This document shows, in pieces, positions 6,823 through 15,806 of a stretch of DNA of 18,928 nucleotides. Position 1 is the first letter of the stretch. The number at the start of each line of letters is the position of its first letter. Under the pieces are notes generated by a model. That model made no database searches. It saw only the letters and a list, made by a program, of their open reading frames with translations, and was not told where the DNA came from. Made by a program: the position numbers and the translations under genes. Where the stretch lies: contig DMJN01000169.1 in the NCBI GenBank assembly GCA_003451715.1, positions 1 to 18,928 on the forward strand. The letters run 5' to 3'. The stretch comes from Gammaproteobacteria bacterium (lineage in GTDB: Bacteria; Pseudomonadota; Gammaproteobacteria; Pseudomonadales; Pseudohongiellaceae).

Positions 6823-9800
6823 ATGACACGAGAGTGGATCTCTAAACAGGAACAGCCGAGTAGAATGTTAATGCTCTACAGTCTTGTAGTATCAGGCATC
6901 AGTTGCCTTGTGTACTGCCTGTCTATCGCCTTGTTTGTAAATCCCGAAATGGAAGAATATGCACTCATCATTGCGCTGCCGTTCGTCAGTTTTGTACTAA
7001 TCAATCTATTTGCTGTGTACCGGGCGTCGGTACCCCTGGATCATCTTAAAGCAAACGTTTTCGAATCGAATCCACTGAGTGACAATCAGAAGAAGTTGCT
7101 AAATAGCAAGCATTACTACCTGACTTACGGGCTCTATCCACTCATTATTATAAGCACCATTCTCATCCACATGCTTACCATGTTGGTGGAAGACGGAAGC
7201 TTCGATTTCATAACAGATCCCGATAGCTGGAGCCTGCTCATTAACCGCGGTTCGCTGTTCTTGCTGGTGGCTATAATCCAGGGTAGCGTTTTCGACAAAT
7301 ACATCAGCAAGCTCAAGAATGAACTCGGAACGAAAGCAACCAGCTGCGAGTCGCAGGTCAGCCTTTTCAAGCGCTTATCCTGGATGTTGGCAAGCCTGGC
7401 TCTGTTTCTGGGCAGTTCTATTCCAATTTTTTCAACCATGCGCTTCGATATCCTCATCGATGAAACCCTGCCAGCTATCACCCTGAACCTGGCTGACAGT
7501 GAAGACCTGGCGATTGACATCCCTCCGTTGGTAAAGCTGATGGAAACCGAGCGGGAACTATTCATCGATGCACAACAGGAATTCGATGAATTGATTACCC
7601 ATCTCAACGAGCAATTATCGGTACAAGACTTCACCGACGATTCTGCCGAAGAGCTCGAAGAACTCATCTCCGACATGTATGACCGATTACCAATGATGGA
7701 GGCATTCGAGGAAGGTATGGACACGCAGAACACGGTCAGCTATGTCTTTATCCTGTTAACCATACTTGCCGGCTTAATCATGAGCTTCATTTTTTCCCAG
7801 GCCTACAGTCTGCAGATAAAGCTCATTCGTAAGAAGATCGCTGAAATGCTCTCAGGTAACAACTCGGTCTCTGGAAGGCTCAATATCACTGGCCTGGATG
7901 AGAGTGCAGAGTTAGCGATGGACTTCAATAGAATTCTCGATTACAACGAAGAAATAAATGAAGAACTGCTACGAGCGGACAAGATAAAGGATGCGTTTCT
8001 GGCTAACGTTTCCCATGAATTGAAGACGTCTCTGCACGGCATCATCGGTATAAGTGAGTCATTGGTGGATGGCGTGGCCGGTGAACTACCGGCGCAGGCC
8101 AGGCGAAATTTACAGCTGATCAATTCCAGTGGCCGCCGGCTTACTAGCCTGGTCAATGACATTCTGGATTTTTCTAAGTTGCGAGAACACGACATCGTAC
8201 TGATTCTGAAACCATTGGACCTGAAAACTTTAAGCGATGTGGTTCTAGAACTGTCACGACCGCTTCTCACCACGAACGAAGTAAAACTCGTTAACAATAT
8301 CCCTAGGGATTTGCCGGCGGCGGAGGCCGATGAAAATCGCTTGCAACAGGTGCTGTTAAATCTGGTAGGCAATGCCATCAAATTCACCAGCCGGGGTGAG
8401 ATTACCGTATCAGCCCAGACTATCGGGGGGGTGATCGAACTTTGTGTGAGCGATACCGGTATCGGCATTCCTGCTGATAAACAAGTGCAGGTGTTTAATT
8501 CATTCGAGCAGGCAGACAGCTCCATATCACGTGAATACGGTGGTACCGGTCTTGGACTGAGTATTTCCAGAAATCTGATCGAGCTCCATGGCGGCTCTCT
8601 AAGGATTGAAAGCGAAGTCGGCATCGGCACCCGGTTCTTCTTTAACCTGCCGATCGCTACAGGCGAGAAGCAGTTGTTCGAACCACACCCGCAACCAATC
8701 GCTAACTGCAGAGAAGTGATCGAAGCTGAAGAAACGATCGTAACCGACATCGGTGAAGGCAACACCGTACTTATCGTGGATGACGAACCGGTAAACCTGA
8801 CGGTACTCAGCAACCACCTCAGCCTGGGTAACTATCGAGTATTAAAAGCCAGCGACGGGGAAGAAGCCCTGGCGCTGTTCCAGCAGGAACACCCAGACCT
8901 GGTACTACTCGACATTATGATGCCAAAGATGAGTGGTTTCGAAGTGTGCCGCAAAATTCGCGAAGTAACGCCAATTAATCGCTTACCGATAATTATGCTG
9001 ACCGCGAAAGACCAGGCACAGGATCTGGCGAAGGGCTTCTCATCCGGTGCCAACGATTACATCAGCAAGCCATGTACCAAGAAAGAATTGCTCTCTCGAA
9101 TCAAGACTCATCTGGAGTTGTCAAAGATCAACCGAGTTTATTCAGACTTCGTGCCGTCGGAATATCTAAGCTTCCTCGGCCATGACAGCATTCTCGATGT
9201 GCGCCTGGGAGATAATATCCATCGCGAGATGACCATCATGTTCGCAGACATCAGGTCCTATACCACGATGTCAGAGTCCATGTCGCCCCAGGAAAACTTT
9301 GACTTCATCAACGAATACCTCGCCGTGATGGGACCCTGCATCAAGAAGAACAACGGTTTCGTTAACCATTACCTGGGCGACGGCCTGATGGCGCTGTTTC
9401 CCAACGAGGCGGAAGATGCGGTGAAGGCTTCCATCGATATGTCCAAGGCATTGAAATCGTTTAACAAAAAACTCGTTAAGCAGAGCAAGGAAGAAATCAA
9501 GGTCGGTATTGGTCTGCATTTCGGCAAGGTTATCTTCGGTATCATCGGTGATGTCTTCAGGAAGTCCGGCAATGTAATTTCCGATGACGTAAACATCTCG
9601 GCGCGACTGGAAGGGCTTAATAAGAGTTACGGTTCCTCACTAATCGTCAGCCAGTCGGTGCTCGATCAATTGCAGAAAAGTGGCAGCACTCCGGATAGTC
9701 GTTATCTGGGACAAGTTGTGGTTAAGGGAAGAAGGAACGAAGTGCGCATCTATGAATTACTGGAAGTAGAAGAATCCTACAATCGGCAATTGAAACTGCA

Positions 9801-9999
9801 AACACAGAATGATTTTGAGAAGGCGTTGAAACAATACTTCGCCAGGGAATTTGGCGCTGCCGCCGATCTGTTTCGCTCCGTGTTAAGCACGAACTCCGAT
9901 GACAATGCAGCTGAGATCTATCTCAAGCATTGCATTGACTACCTGATGTCGGAACCGGCGGAAGACTGGAATGGAGCCGTGGTAATTGCCGAAAAGTAA
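6823..9999 (+). CDS. Hybrid sensor histidine kinase / receiver / class III nucleotide cyclase
   Basis: This 1058-residue membrane signalling protein has about five hydrophobic helices in residues 18-206, a probable extracytoplasmic acidic segment (about 207-302), and a further helix (306-326). A HisKA domain follows with His398 (SHELKTS). The HATPase domain has its N box near 506 (NRLQQVLLNLVGNAIKF), DTGIGIP at 544 and GGTGLGLS near 575. The receiver domain (about 647-765) has Asp653/654 and phospho-acceptor Asp697. A class III adenylate/guanylate cyclase domain (about 800-985) has metal-binding Asp809 and Asp853 and transition-state Asn924 and Arg928. The C-terminal 70 residues look helical and TPR-like. 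In the cyclase the usual purine-selecting Lys is His849 (NHYLGD in place of DKYIGD) and the Asp/Thr partner is Asn917, so ATP versus GTP use is unclear. A sensor-gated cyclic nucleotide output is inferred. GAGAGGA precedes the ATG. Confidence 0.9.
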   Translation: MTREWISKQEQPSRMLMLYSLVVSGISCLVYCLSIALFVNPEMEEYALIIALPFVSFVLINLFAVYRASVPLDHLKANVFESNPLSDNQKKLLNSKHYYLTYGLYPLIIISTILIHMLTMLVEDGSFDFITDPDSWSLLINRGSLFLLVAIIQGSVFDKYISKLKNELGTKATSCESQVSLFKRLSWMLASLALFLGSSIPIFSTMRFDILIDETLPAITLNLADSEDLAIDIPPLVKLMETERELFIDAQQEFDELITHLNEQLSVQDFTDDSAEELEELISDMYDRLPMMEAFEEGMDTQNTVSYVFILLTILAGLIMSFIFSQAYSLQIKLIRKKIAEMLSGNNSVSGRLNITGLDESAELAMDFNRILDYNEEINEELLRADKIKDAFLANVSHELKTSLHGIIGISESLVDGVAGELPAQARRNLQLINSSGRRLTSLVNDILDFSKLREHDIVLILKPLDLKTLSDVVLELSRPLLTTNEVKLVNNIPRDLPAAEADENRLQQVLLNLVGNAIKFTSRGEITVSAQTIGGVIELCVSDTGIGIPADKQVQVFNSFEQADSSISREYGGTGLGLSISRNLIELHGGSLRIESEVGIGTRFFFNLPIATGEKQLFEPHPQPIANCREVIEAEETIVTDIGEGNTVLIVDDEPVNLTVLSNHLSLGNYRVLKASDGEEALALFQQEHPDLVLLDIMMPKMSGFEVCRKIREVTPINRLPIIMLTAKDQAQDLAKGFSSGANDYISKPCTKKELLSRIKTHLELSKINRVYSDFVPSEYLSFLGHDSILDVRLGDNIHREMTIMFADIRSYTTMSESMSPQENFDFINEYLAVMGPCIKKNNGFVNHYLGDGLMALFPNEAEDAVKASIDMSKALKSFNKKLVKQSKEEIKVGIGLHFGKVIFGIIGDVFRKSGNVISDDVNISARLEGLNKSYGSSLIVSQSVLDQLQKSGSTPDSRYLGQVVVKGRRNEVRIYELLEVEESYNRQLKLQTQNDFEKALKQYFAREFGAAADLFRSVLSTNSDDNAAEIYLKHCIDYLMSEPAEDWNGAVVIAEK

Positions 10000-10279
10000 G
10001 TCTTTCGAAATAATGGGGGTGGAGGAACCATTTTTACTACAAAGTACATTGTCTAATTGCTCTATCCCCCTATATGATGAGTATCACATAGCCACGCGTT
10101 ACACCTGAGAATTTGCAGTCAAACTGAACTTCCCCAGTCCAACGGACCACCAAAAACGGCTAGTTTAGCCACCTCGAATGCTTAAATGAGCAAGCTATGT
10201 GTCAGGAAACACAGGCTGATACTCAAATATTTGTTGCCAGATATCGTTAATCCAGAACGTTACGTTTGGATTTTCAATC

Positions 10280-12262
10280 TTAAGGTAGTGCGTAGGCTCT
10301 TAGCCCAGGTTCCGCATCTCCCCCACCGACTCCAAAGACCAGATATTGTTTTCCATCATGCAGATATGTCATTGGAAAACCACGAGGAGCAGTTTCAATG
10401 GGCCGCTCCCAGATCAATGCTCCAGTCGCTTTGTCAAAGGCACGCATGAATCCCAGTTGTGAGCTACCCTCCACTCTCGTAATTCCCTGGTTGACGAATA
10501 ATAGAGACTTGGTAACTAAGGGTGAGTTGCCATTGACTGCGGCCATGGCCTCCCACCCCAGTGGACCGATATCAGTCCCGTCTCCGATGAGCTCATTGAC
10601 TCTGGCACGAGGTCCATCCCCATGAGGTATTTGCCAAACAACTTCACCGCGATTGAGATCGATTGCGGTCAGTCGCGAATACGGTGGTTTTAACAAAGGC
10701 AATCCCTGCGGACCTGGCGGTACCCGAGTCCAGTTCTCAAAGCGATACGTCAAATCAGACTCTTCAGGATCGGGTTCTTCCAGGGCAGTAACCCAGGGAT
10801 AGGTGGAAGATTGAATGTAGAGGTATCCAGTCTCAGGATCTACGGAACCTCCGGGCATATTTGCACCACCCACTAGCCCTGGAAGCTGGATAACACCCTG
10901 CTTGCCATTTTGACCAGCCACGATAGTGGGCGTGAACAGGGGGCCAATTACAAAGTCTTCAATAATCTCGAGGGCTTCCTGACGGAGTTCCGGGGTAAAG
11001 TCGATCAAGTCATCAATCGTCACGCCTTGTCGATCGAATGGGGGTGGCCTGGTGGGAAATGGCTGAGTTGGCGAGAGTCGCTCACCGGGAACGGTGCTCT
11101 GTGGTACCGGGCGCTCCACGATTGGCCAGACGGGTTCTCCAGTCTCGCGATTAAATACGTAGGTGAAAGCCTGCTTGCTGACTTGTGCTACTGCCTTTAT
11201 CGGCTCGCCATCGACAACTATGTCCACCAGGTTAGGTGCTGTGGGAAAATCATAGTCCCATACACCGTGATGCACAGCCTGAAAGTGCCAAATACGCTCA
11301 CCGGTATCGGCATCCACTGCCACCAGACTTTCGGCAAATAAATTGTCTCCGAGCCGATGCCCTCCATACCAGTCATCACTGGGAGTACCAATTGGTAGGT
11401 ACACATAACCGAGTTCCTCATCGCAGCTCGTCCACGACCAGACATTAGTATTGCCCGTGTATTGCCATGACTGGTTCTCCCAGGTTTCGATACCGAGCTC
11501 ACCCGTCTGGGGAATGGTATGGAAGACCCATTTCATCTCACCAGTACGCACGTCATAACCCCGGACATGGCCAGGAGGCATTTCTTGGGTGAAACCCAGA
11601 TCATTTACAACAGAACCGAGTACGATGGTGTCACCACAAATGGTAGGAGGGGATTTCATGTTGTAATCCCGGCGGCTAATTTCGCGTCCCAGTCCGCGCG
11701 TCAGGTCGACATAGCCATCTACTCCAAAATCAGAATCGAGCTCACCTGTCGCTGGATCCAGCGTCAAGAGTTGCATGCCACCAGTGGCAAACACGATGCG
11801 CTCCTCACCTGCACCACTACTCCAATAAGCTACGCCTCGGCTGCCCAAACCACCGTGGGCTCCAGCTTCAAACTCGTATGCTTTCGGATCGAAGACCCAT
11901 AGCTGCTCACCCGTGGCAGGGTCGAGCGCAGCAATCAGATTCAGGTTCGTACTTACGTAGAGTCTATCCCCTACCTTAAGGGGCGTAGAGCGGAAGCCGC
12001 GGGGAGAATTCCCTGTCGAAGTATCCAGTGCCATAGCATTCCATGTCCACACCTCTTGCAAGTTGGCTATGTTGTTAGCGCTAATTTGGTCCAGAGGTGA
12101 GTACTTTGTGCTGGCTTTATCTCCAGCCACAGCCCGCCACTCTCCAATGGGTTCCTGTGAGAATACCCAATTTGATAGCGTCAACGCCAAAAGCAGCACT
12201 GTGAGTGTAGTGACTCGAAGCACATTAATGCGGGCAGTATTCAGATTTGCGGGGCGCGTCAT
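10280..12262 (-). CDS. PQQ-dependent dehydrogenase (glucose-dehydrogenase-like quinoprotein)
   Basis: The start is ATG 12260-12262, with GGGAGGAC seven bases upstream; a frame extending to 12307 is less likely. The 660-residue product has an N-terminal export signal (hydrophobic core about 17-33, then SQEP). It is a beta-propeller with recurring blade motifs: ALDPATGEQLWVF (112-124), VRGYDVRTGEMKWVF (233-247), LVAVDADTGERIWHF (313-327) and MRAFDKATGALIWE (606-619). The motif HHGVWDYDFPTAP (331-343) and Lys363 in VSKQAF correspond to the active-site region of PQQ glucose dehydrogenases. There is no CxxCH motif, so it carries no haem and must pass electrons to an external acceptor or the quinone pool. 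It oxidises a sugar or alcohol in the periplasm; the exact substrate is unknown. No pqq biosynthesis gene is in the window. It lies 92 bp downstream of the secreted-protein gene. Confidence 0.85.
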   Translation of the reverse strand: MTRPANLNTARINVLRVTTLTVLLLALTLSNWVFSQEPIGEWRAVAGDKASTKYSPLDQISANNIANLQEVWTWNAMALDTSTGNSPRGFRSTPLKVGDRLYVSTNLNLIAALDPATGEQLWVFDPKAYEFEAGAHGGLGSRGVAYWSSGAGEERIVFATGGMQLLTLDPATGELDSDFGVDGYVDLTRGLGREISRRDYNMKSPPTICGDTIVLGSVVNDLGFTQEMPPGHVRGYDVRTGEMKWVFHTIPQTGELGIETWENQSWQYTGNTNVWSWTSCDEELGYVYLPIGTPSDDWYGGHRLGDNLFAESLVAVDADTGERIWHFQAVHHGVWDYDFPTAPNLVDIVVDGEPIKAVAQVSKQAFTYVFNRETGEPVWPIVERPVPQSTVPGERLSPTQPFPTRPPPFDRQGVTIDDLIDFTPELRQEALEIIEDFVIGPLFTPTIVAGQNGKQGVIQLPGLVGGANMPGGSVDPETGYLYIQSSTYPWVTALEEPDPEESDLTYRFENWTRVPPGPQGLPLLKPPYSRLTAIDLNRGEVVWQIPHGDGPRARVNELIGDGTDIGPLGWEAMAAVNGNSPLVTKSLLFVNQGITRVEGSSQLGFMRAFDKATGALIWERPIETAPRGFPMTYLHDGKQYLVFGVGGGDAEPGLRAYALP

Positions 12263-12354
12263 GATGTCCTCCCAGTTATAAAGGAAGGTAAGCTTTAACA
12301 TACACATAGGCCTCTGACTCTAACCGTAAACTTCTTAACAAACTTCAGTATGGC

Positions 12355-13026
12355 TTAAAAGTCTGTCACACCAACCCATTCGTCAGTGGGCCCGATCAGA
12401 ATGAAATGACCTGGATCACTGCGAGTCCCGTCGGCGGTTTCCGTCGAACCGAGTCCCAGGTACACATAGTCATTCAGCTTGCGGATTTCATCAACGAGCG
12501 TGGTATTGGAGTTGTAGGTAGCGTAATACATCAACAGTGCTGGCTTACCATCGATTAGCGATTTACCCATCTCCGTAGAAAATTGACCATTCCTGACTAC
12601 CTTACCACCAGGAAGCCTCCAGCGGTTATAACCGATTCCCGCAGTAGCAGTAGTTGGTTTATAGGCCTTACCCAACCAGTAACCTCGGACTGAACTTTCG
12701 TTATACATGTAATCGCCAGTACTGAGCTGTTGAGCCGGATCATCATGATTGGGCACTAATCCCATGTAATGACCGTTTAGCTCGGCCATGGGAGCAGCTG
12801 GCGCCTGACTCCACAGTTCGATAACCTGATCTCGATTGAGGCTCAATATTTTGAGCAGATCCCAATTGTCCAGTGGCGAGAGAGGCATGCTGGCAGGTTC
12901 TTTGCTCTTAACTGCGCCCGCCTCGGATTGCGCATAAGAAGGAACGTTTGCTCCATCAAACACACCGAGAATGAGTATGCCGAGAATTACTAGAAGAGTT
13001 AGTGACTTGGTAAGTACTGAGTTCAT
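12355..13026 (-). CDS. Secreted protein of unknown function
   Basis: This 223-residue protein has a signal peptide (hydrophobic residues 8-24, likely cleavage near PSYA/Q at 32). The mature part has ELWSQAPAAPMAELNGHYMG, then GYWLGKAYKP, YNRWRLPGGKVVRNGQF, KPALLMYYATYNSNTTLVDE and a C-terminal FILIGPTDEW. The order of 'G.YWLGK..., ..ALLMYY..., ...VDEIRKLND..YLGLG' recalls the GXWXG/DUF4334 type of small beta-barrel lipid- or ligand-binding domain, but this is a loose impression, not an assignment. The ATG has AGGAG eight bases upstream. Same-strand position between the sulfatase and the PQQ dehydrogenase suggests a shared task in the cell envelope. Confidence 0.75.
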   Translation of the reverse strand: MNSVLTKSLTLLVILGILILGVFDGANVPSYAQSEAGAVKSKEPASMPLSPLDNWDLLKILSLNRDQVIELWSQAPAAPMAELNGHYMGLVPNHDDPAQQLSTGDYMYNESSVRGYWLGKAYKPTTATAGIGYNRWRLPGGKVVRNGQFSTEMGKSLIDGKPALLMYYATYNSNTTLVDEIRKLNDYVYLGLGSTETADGTRSDPGHFILIGPTDEWVGVTDF

Positions 13027-13201
13027 AATCAGCTCCTGTCTACCTACTCAGTTGGTATAGTTCAATTTTAAAAAATACCGCTGCACCAAGCTGAAGAGTT
13101 ATTGTACTTTCGTCCAAGTATGCCACTACCTAATCGTTTGAAAAAGCAATTATTGTAATTAATGAGGTCTGAGCAAAATGCAGTGGTTTGGGACGTGAAA
13201 G

Positions 13202-13237
13202 AAAAAACAGCCTGTGCCTGTCCGAAAGACTATTCGG
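13202..13237 (-). terminator. Possible weak terminator after the sulfatase gene
   Basis: Reading on the minus strand, a CCGAA-N6-TTCGG hairpin overlaps the sulfatase stop codon (13222-13237). A short ACAG/CTGT stem then runs directly into six T residues (13202-13207). Both stems are short, so termination may be partial or absent. Confidence 0.3.
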
Positions 13238-14819
13238 CCAGGCGAGGTGGCAGTTCCCCTTGCCAGCCCGTGGCGAGTCTTCGTGAGAGCTCAGCTATCT
13301 GACTCGCTTGTGTGGGATCATCGGCGAGATTTTCGTACTCCATGGGGTCCTGCTCCAGATCGTATAGCTCCGTCAGGGTCGCTCCATCACCCTCCAGTGG
13401 AGACCATTCCGTGTAACGGTATCGAGCCGTTCTAATGCTCAGGCCATCATAGTTTTCGCGCCTGGACTGGGAAAAGGCAGCCGACTTCCAGGGTAGAGCC
13501 GGGTTGTCCAACAGAGGCACAAAACTCAACCCTTCCAGATCATGTGACGGTTCCGGCAGCGCAGCCAATTCAGTCAAGGTCGGATACAGATCCACCAGTT
13601 CTACCAGCCCTGGGGCTACTGTACCGGCATTCCGGCCATTGGGTAGTCGCACGATGAGTGGGACTCGTATCGATTCATCAAACTGGACGCTCTTACGCCA
13701 AAGCCCGCCATGCTCATTGAGCTGAAATCCATGGTCGCTGGTAAACACCACGATGGTGGATTTGGCCAGATCCAGAACTTCGAGTGCCTGCATCAATTGA
13801 CCGACATAGGAGTCGGTCATCGTCACCATGGCGTGGTAGGCGGCGATGGCCTGCTTGTATTGGCGCTCGGAGTGGCTGTCATCATCCTCACTGACCTGTG
13901 ACGCGGGCGCGGGGATATCATCGGTGTCACCCACACGGGTCGAGGGTAACTCGATCTGATCAACAGGGTGTTGCGCGAAGAACTCCGCAGGTCCCACCCA
14001 GGGTTGATGCGGTTTATGAAAGCCCGCGGCAATGAAGAATGGCTTGTCGCGATTCTCGGCCATGAGTTGGATGATACGCGTCGCCGTGGTCCCGTCCGGT
14101 GTCATGCGCGGGGATTCGTGAGTGGCGCGCCAGGACAATGGCAGGCCCGCGCGTCTGCCAACGGCGGCTAGCACTTCCTGACGTGACATACCGGCTTCCG
14201 AGCCATCGGTCCGGGTGTTGTCCCGCACCTCTGATAGATCGTGGCCAGGCAGGTATCCCGGAAAGTGCAGGAGAGACCCGGGTTCTCGCGACAAGGCAAA
14301 ATTCGAGACATCCCAGCTCACCGCATGCTCGAAGCTGTTGTGCCCCACTTTGCCAACCCGCGCCGTGAAGTAGCCATGATCATCAAAGTGTTCGGGCAAC
14401 ATGCGCAGTGCATCACCAATCTTGTGGCGCGGCCAGATTGTTCCGGTGTGCACGTCAGTAGTGGCTGGTCGGAGCCCGCTTAGCAGCGATGCACGGGATG
14501 GATTACAGAGGGGATTCTGCACGAAGGCATTCTCAAACCGAATACCCTGGGCTGCAAGCTTATCCAGGTTTGGCGTTTTTGTAGTTGCATGTTGCGGCCG
14601 CGCCCCCGACCCGACATAGGACCCTAAGGCCGTATTCAAGTCGTCCACGATGATGAACAGAATATTGGGCTGATCATCGGGCGCCACGTCACGAAGTGGT
14701 GCAGCAGCCTCCAGCAGGCGAGGAATCGATCGATCTTCGAGCTGCGCAGTGGCTGATGCGCATAAGCCTGAGAGTAGCAATCCCCAAAGAAGTGTCGTCA
14801 GTTTCGAGATTCGCTTCAT
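13230..14819 (-). CDS. Exported sulfatase, iduronate-2-sulfatase-like
   Basis: This 529-residue protein begins with a signal peptide (MKRISK, hydrophobic 8-21, likely cleavage after ATA, near residue 25). It is a type I sulfatase. The signature CNPSR has Cys105, which in this family is converted to formylglycine. Other active-site marks are Asp59/Asp60 (VDDLNT), Lys157 in GKVGH, His268 and Lys269 in FHKPHQP, and Asp362/His363 in FTSDHGF. The layout FVQNPLCNPSR, PFFIAAGFHKPHQPW and FTSDHGFQLNEHGGLW follows iduronate-2-sulfatase and related bacterial polysaccharide sulfatases. It hydrolyses a sulfate ester, probably from an algal or other sulfated glycan in the periplasm (inference). A formylglycine-generating enzyme is needed and is not in the window. 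AGGAT precedes the ATG. Confidence 0.9.
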   Translation of the reverse strand: MKRISKLTTLLWGLLLSGLCASATAQLEDRSIPRLLEAAAPLRDVAPDDQPNILFIIVDDLNTALGSYVGSGARPQHATTKTPNLDKLAAQGIRFENAFVQNPLCNPSRASLLSGLRPATTDVHTGTIWPRHKIGDALRMLPEHFDDHGYFTARVGKVGHNSFEHAVSWDVSNFALSREPGSLLHFPGYLPGHDLSEVRDNTRTDGSEAGMSRQEVLAAVGRRAGLPLSWRATHESPRMTPDGTTATRIIQLMAENRDKPFFIAAGFHKPHQPWVGPAEFFAQHPVDQIELPSTRVGDTDDIPAPASQVSEDDDSHSERQYKQAIAAYHAMVTMTDSYVGQLMQALEVLDLAKSTIVVFTSDHGFQLNEHGGLWRKSVQFDESIRVPLIVRLPNGRNAGTVAPGLVELVDLYPTLTELAALPEPSHDLEGLSFVPLLDNPALPWKSAAFSQSRRENYDGLSIRTARYRYTEWSPLEGDGATLTELYDLEQDPMEYENLADDPTQASQIAELSRRLATGWQGELPPRLAE

Positions 14820-15296
14820 AAATGATCCTAATTGAATCCTTGGCGACGTGCTTGCTATTTGCTTCGATCTTACGAATTATCGTTACGGCTCCAGATACCG
14901 GGATACTCTTCTCGCTATCTGATAGTTGCACGAATACAACGCAGAAGATTAGCTGAACAATTTTCCATGCATACCAGCCAGTGTGGAGCGAGTCGCCGGT
15001 AAGATCTGAATTCTTTTAAGCGATGCAGCGAGCACAAGTAGAATAAAAGCTATCTCACTCCAAATCTACGACTTCTCTATTGGGAGCCACTCTCCTCCCT
15101 GTCACAGTGGTCCACGAACCCCCAAAAGTACCATAACATTAGAGACAAAGGGGCTTATTTTTCACCAAATACGATCTTGATCAAAACTTAATCCTTCCAT
15201 TGGCCGCATATTATTTCCCCGTGAGCCCCGCAAGTCTTGAAATTACTCAAATAAGGGCTACCATCTTGTAAATTGCACCGAGAGAGAAAGCGACCT
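14820..15296. other. Divergent intergenic region without recognised features
   Basis: These 477 bp separate the sulfatase (minus) from the zinc-ribbon gene (plus). I found no convincing coding frame, RNA gene or strong hairpin. A perfect 8-bp TTGATCAA palindrome lies at 15177-15184, too short to call a site. Promoters for both flanking genes should be here but could not be placed. Confidence 0.5.
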
Positions 15297-15695
15297 ATGT
15301 CAGATTCCAACCTAGAATGCCCAAAATGTGATGGTGAATTAGAAACCAAGACTCATGAAGAGATCAGCGTGCAGCGCTGCAATAGCTGTTATGGACTGCT
15401 AATCCAAGCGGAGATAGTGGATAAGATGCAGGAGGAATTCATGATCGAGAAATTCCTCGATGTAGGCTCTGCCGCTATCGGCAAAAAATTTGACAAGATC
15501 CAGGATATCGAATGCCCGTTATGCAAGATCGAAATGACCAAGATAGAAGATCCCAAGCAATCGCATATCTGGCTGGAATCCTGCCCTATATGCCATCAGA
15601 TTTTTTTCGATGCTGGTGAGTTCACAGACCTGAACAATGTAACGATTTCGGACATGTTTAAACGCTTCCTGAAAGGAAGTCGCTTTAAGGGCTAG
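15297..15695 (+). CDS. Double zinc-ribbon (TFIIB-type) protein
   Basis: This 132-residue soluble protein has two treble Cys-pair modules: Cys8/Cys11 with Cys28/Cys31 (CPKC...CNSC), and Cys73/Cys76 with Cys96/Cys99 (CPLC...CPIC). Each resembles the zf-TFIIB zinc-ribbon family, in which the second pair is followed by a hydrophobic and acidic stretch (here FFDAGEFTDL). Small bacterial members are of unknown function; metal handling or protein/nucleic-acid contact is possible. The ATG at 15297 is chosen over a TTG at 15273 because it lies 8 residues before the first zinc ligand and follows a purine-rich GAGAGAGAAAG. It lies 111 bp upstream of the multihaem cytochrome gene on the same strand, so the two may share a transcript. 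Confidence 0.8.
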   Translation: MSDSNLECPKCDGELETKTHEEISVQRCNSCYGLLIQAEIVDKMQEEFMIEKFLDVGSAAIGKKFDKIQDIECPLCKIEMTKIEDPKQSHIWLESCPICHQIFFDAGEFTDLNNVTISDMFKRFLKGSRFKG

Positions 15696-15746
15696 CCGTT
15701 CTAAACACACCCTTCGAAAAGGTTAGAATTCAAAGCTGGAATCAAT

Positions 15747-15770
15747 GGGGTCGGATAAATACTGAAATTC
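15747..15770 (+). repeat. Possible half REP-like motif
   Basis: GGGGTCGGATAAATACTG lies in the gap before the cytochrome gene. Its first nine bases are identical to the start of the arm at 5286 (GGGGTCGGA), followed again by an AT-rich tail. No complementary arm is nearby. It may be a decayed or partial REP-type element. Confidence 0.35.
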
Positions 15771-15806
15771 TTGACGGAAATCGACTAATCACCCGCGGGT
15801 TATTTA

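Noticed and set aside
7941..8813. 290-codon minus-strand frame
   Set aside because: It lies antisense to the HisKA/HATPase coding region of the kinase-cyclase, is rich in Ser/Arg as expected of a shadow, and has no recognisable domain.
10186..10449. 87-codon plus-strand frame after the kinase-cyclase
   Set aside because: It overlaps the C-terminal coding part of the PQQ dehydrogenase antisense and has no ribosome binding site or family features.
12263..12307. N-terminal extension of the PQQ dehydrogenase frame
   Set aside because: A strong GGGAGG site precedes ATG 12260-12262, and the extension would sit in front of the export signal.
14689..14931. 80-codon minus-strand frame across the sulfatase start
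   Set aside because: It overlaps the signal peptide region of the sulfatase in another frame and has no features of its own.
15177..15184. TTGATCAA as an FNR/CRP-type site
   Set aside because: FNR sites need a 4-bp spacer between TTGAT and ATCAA; an 8-bp palindrome is expected by chance.
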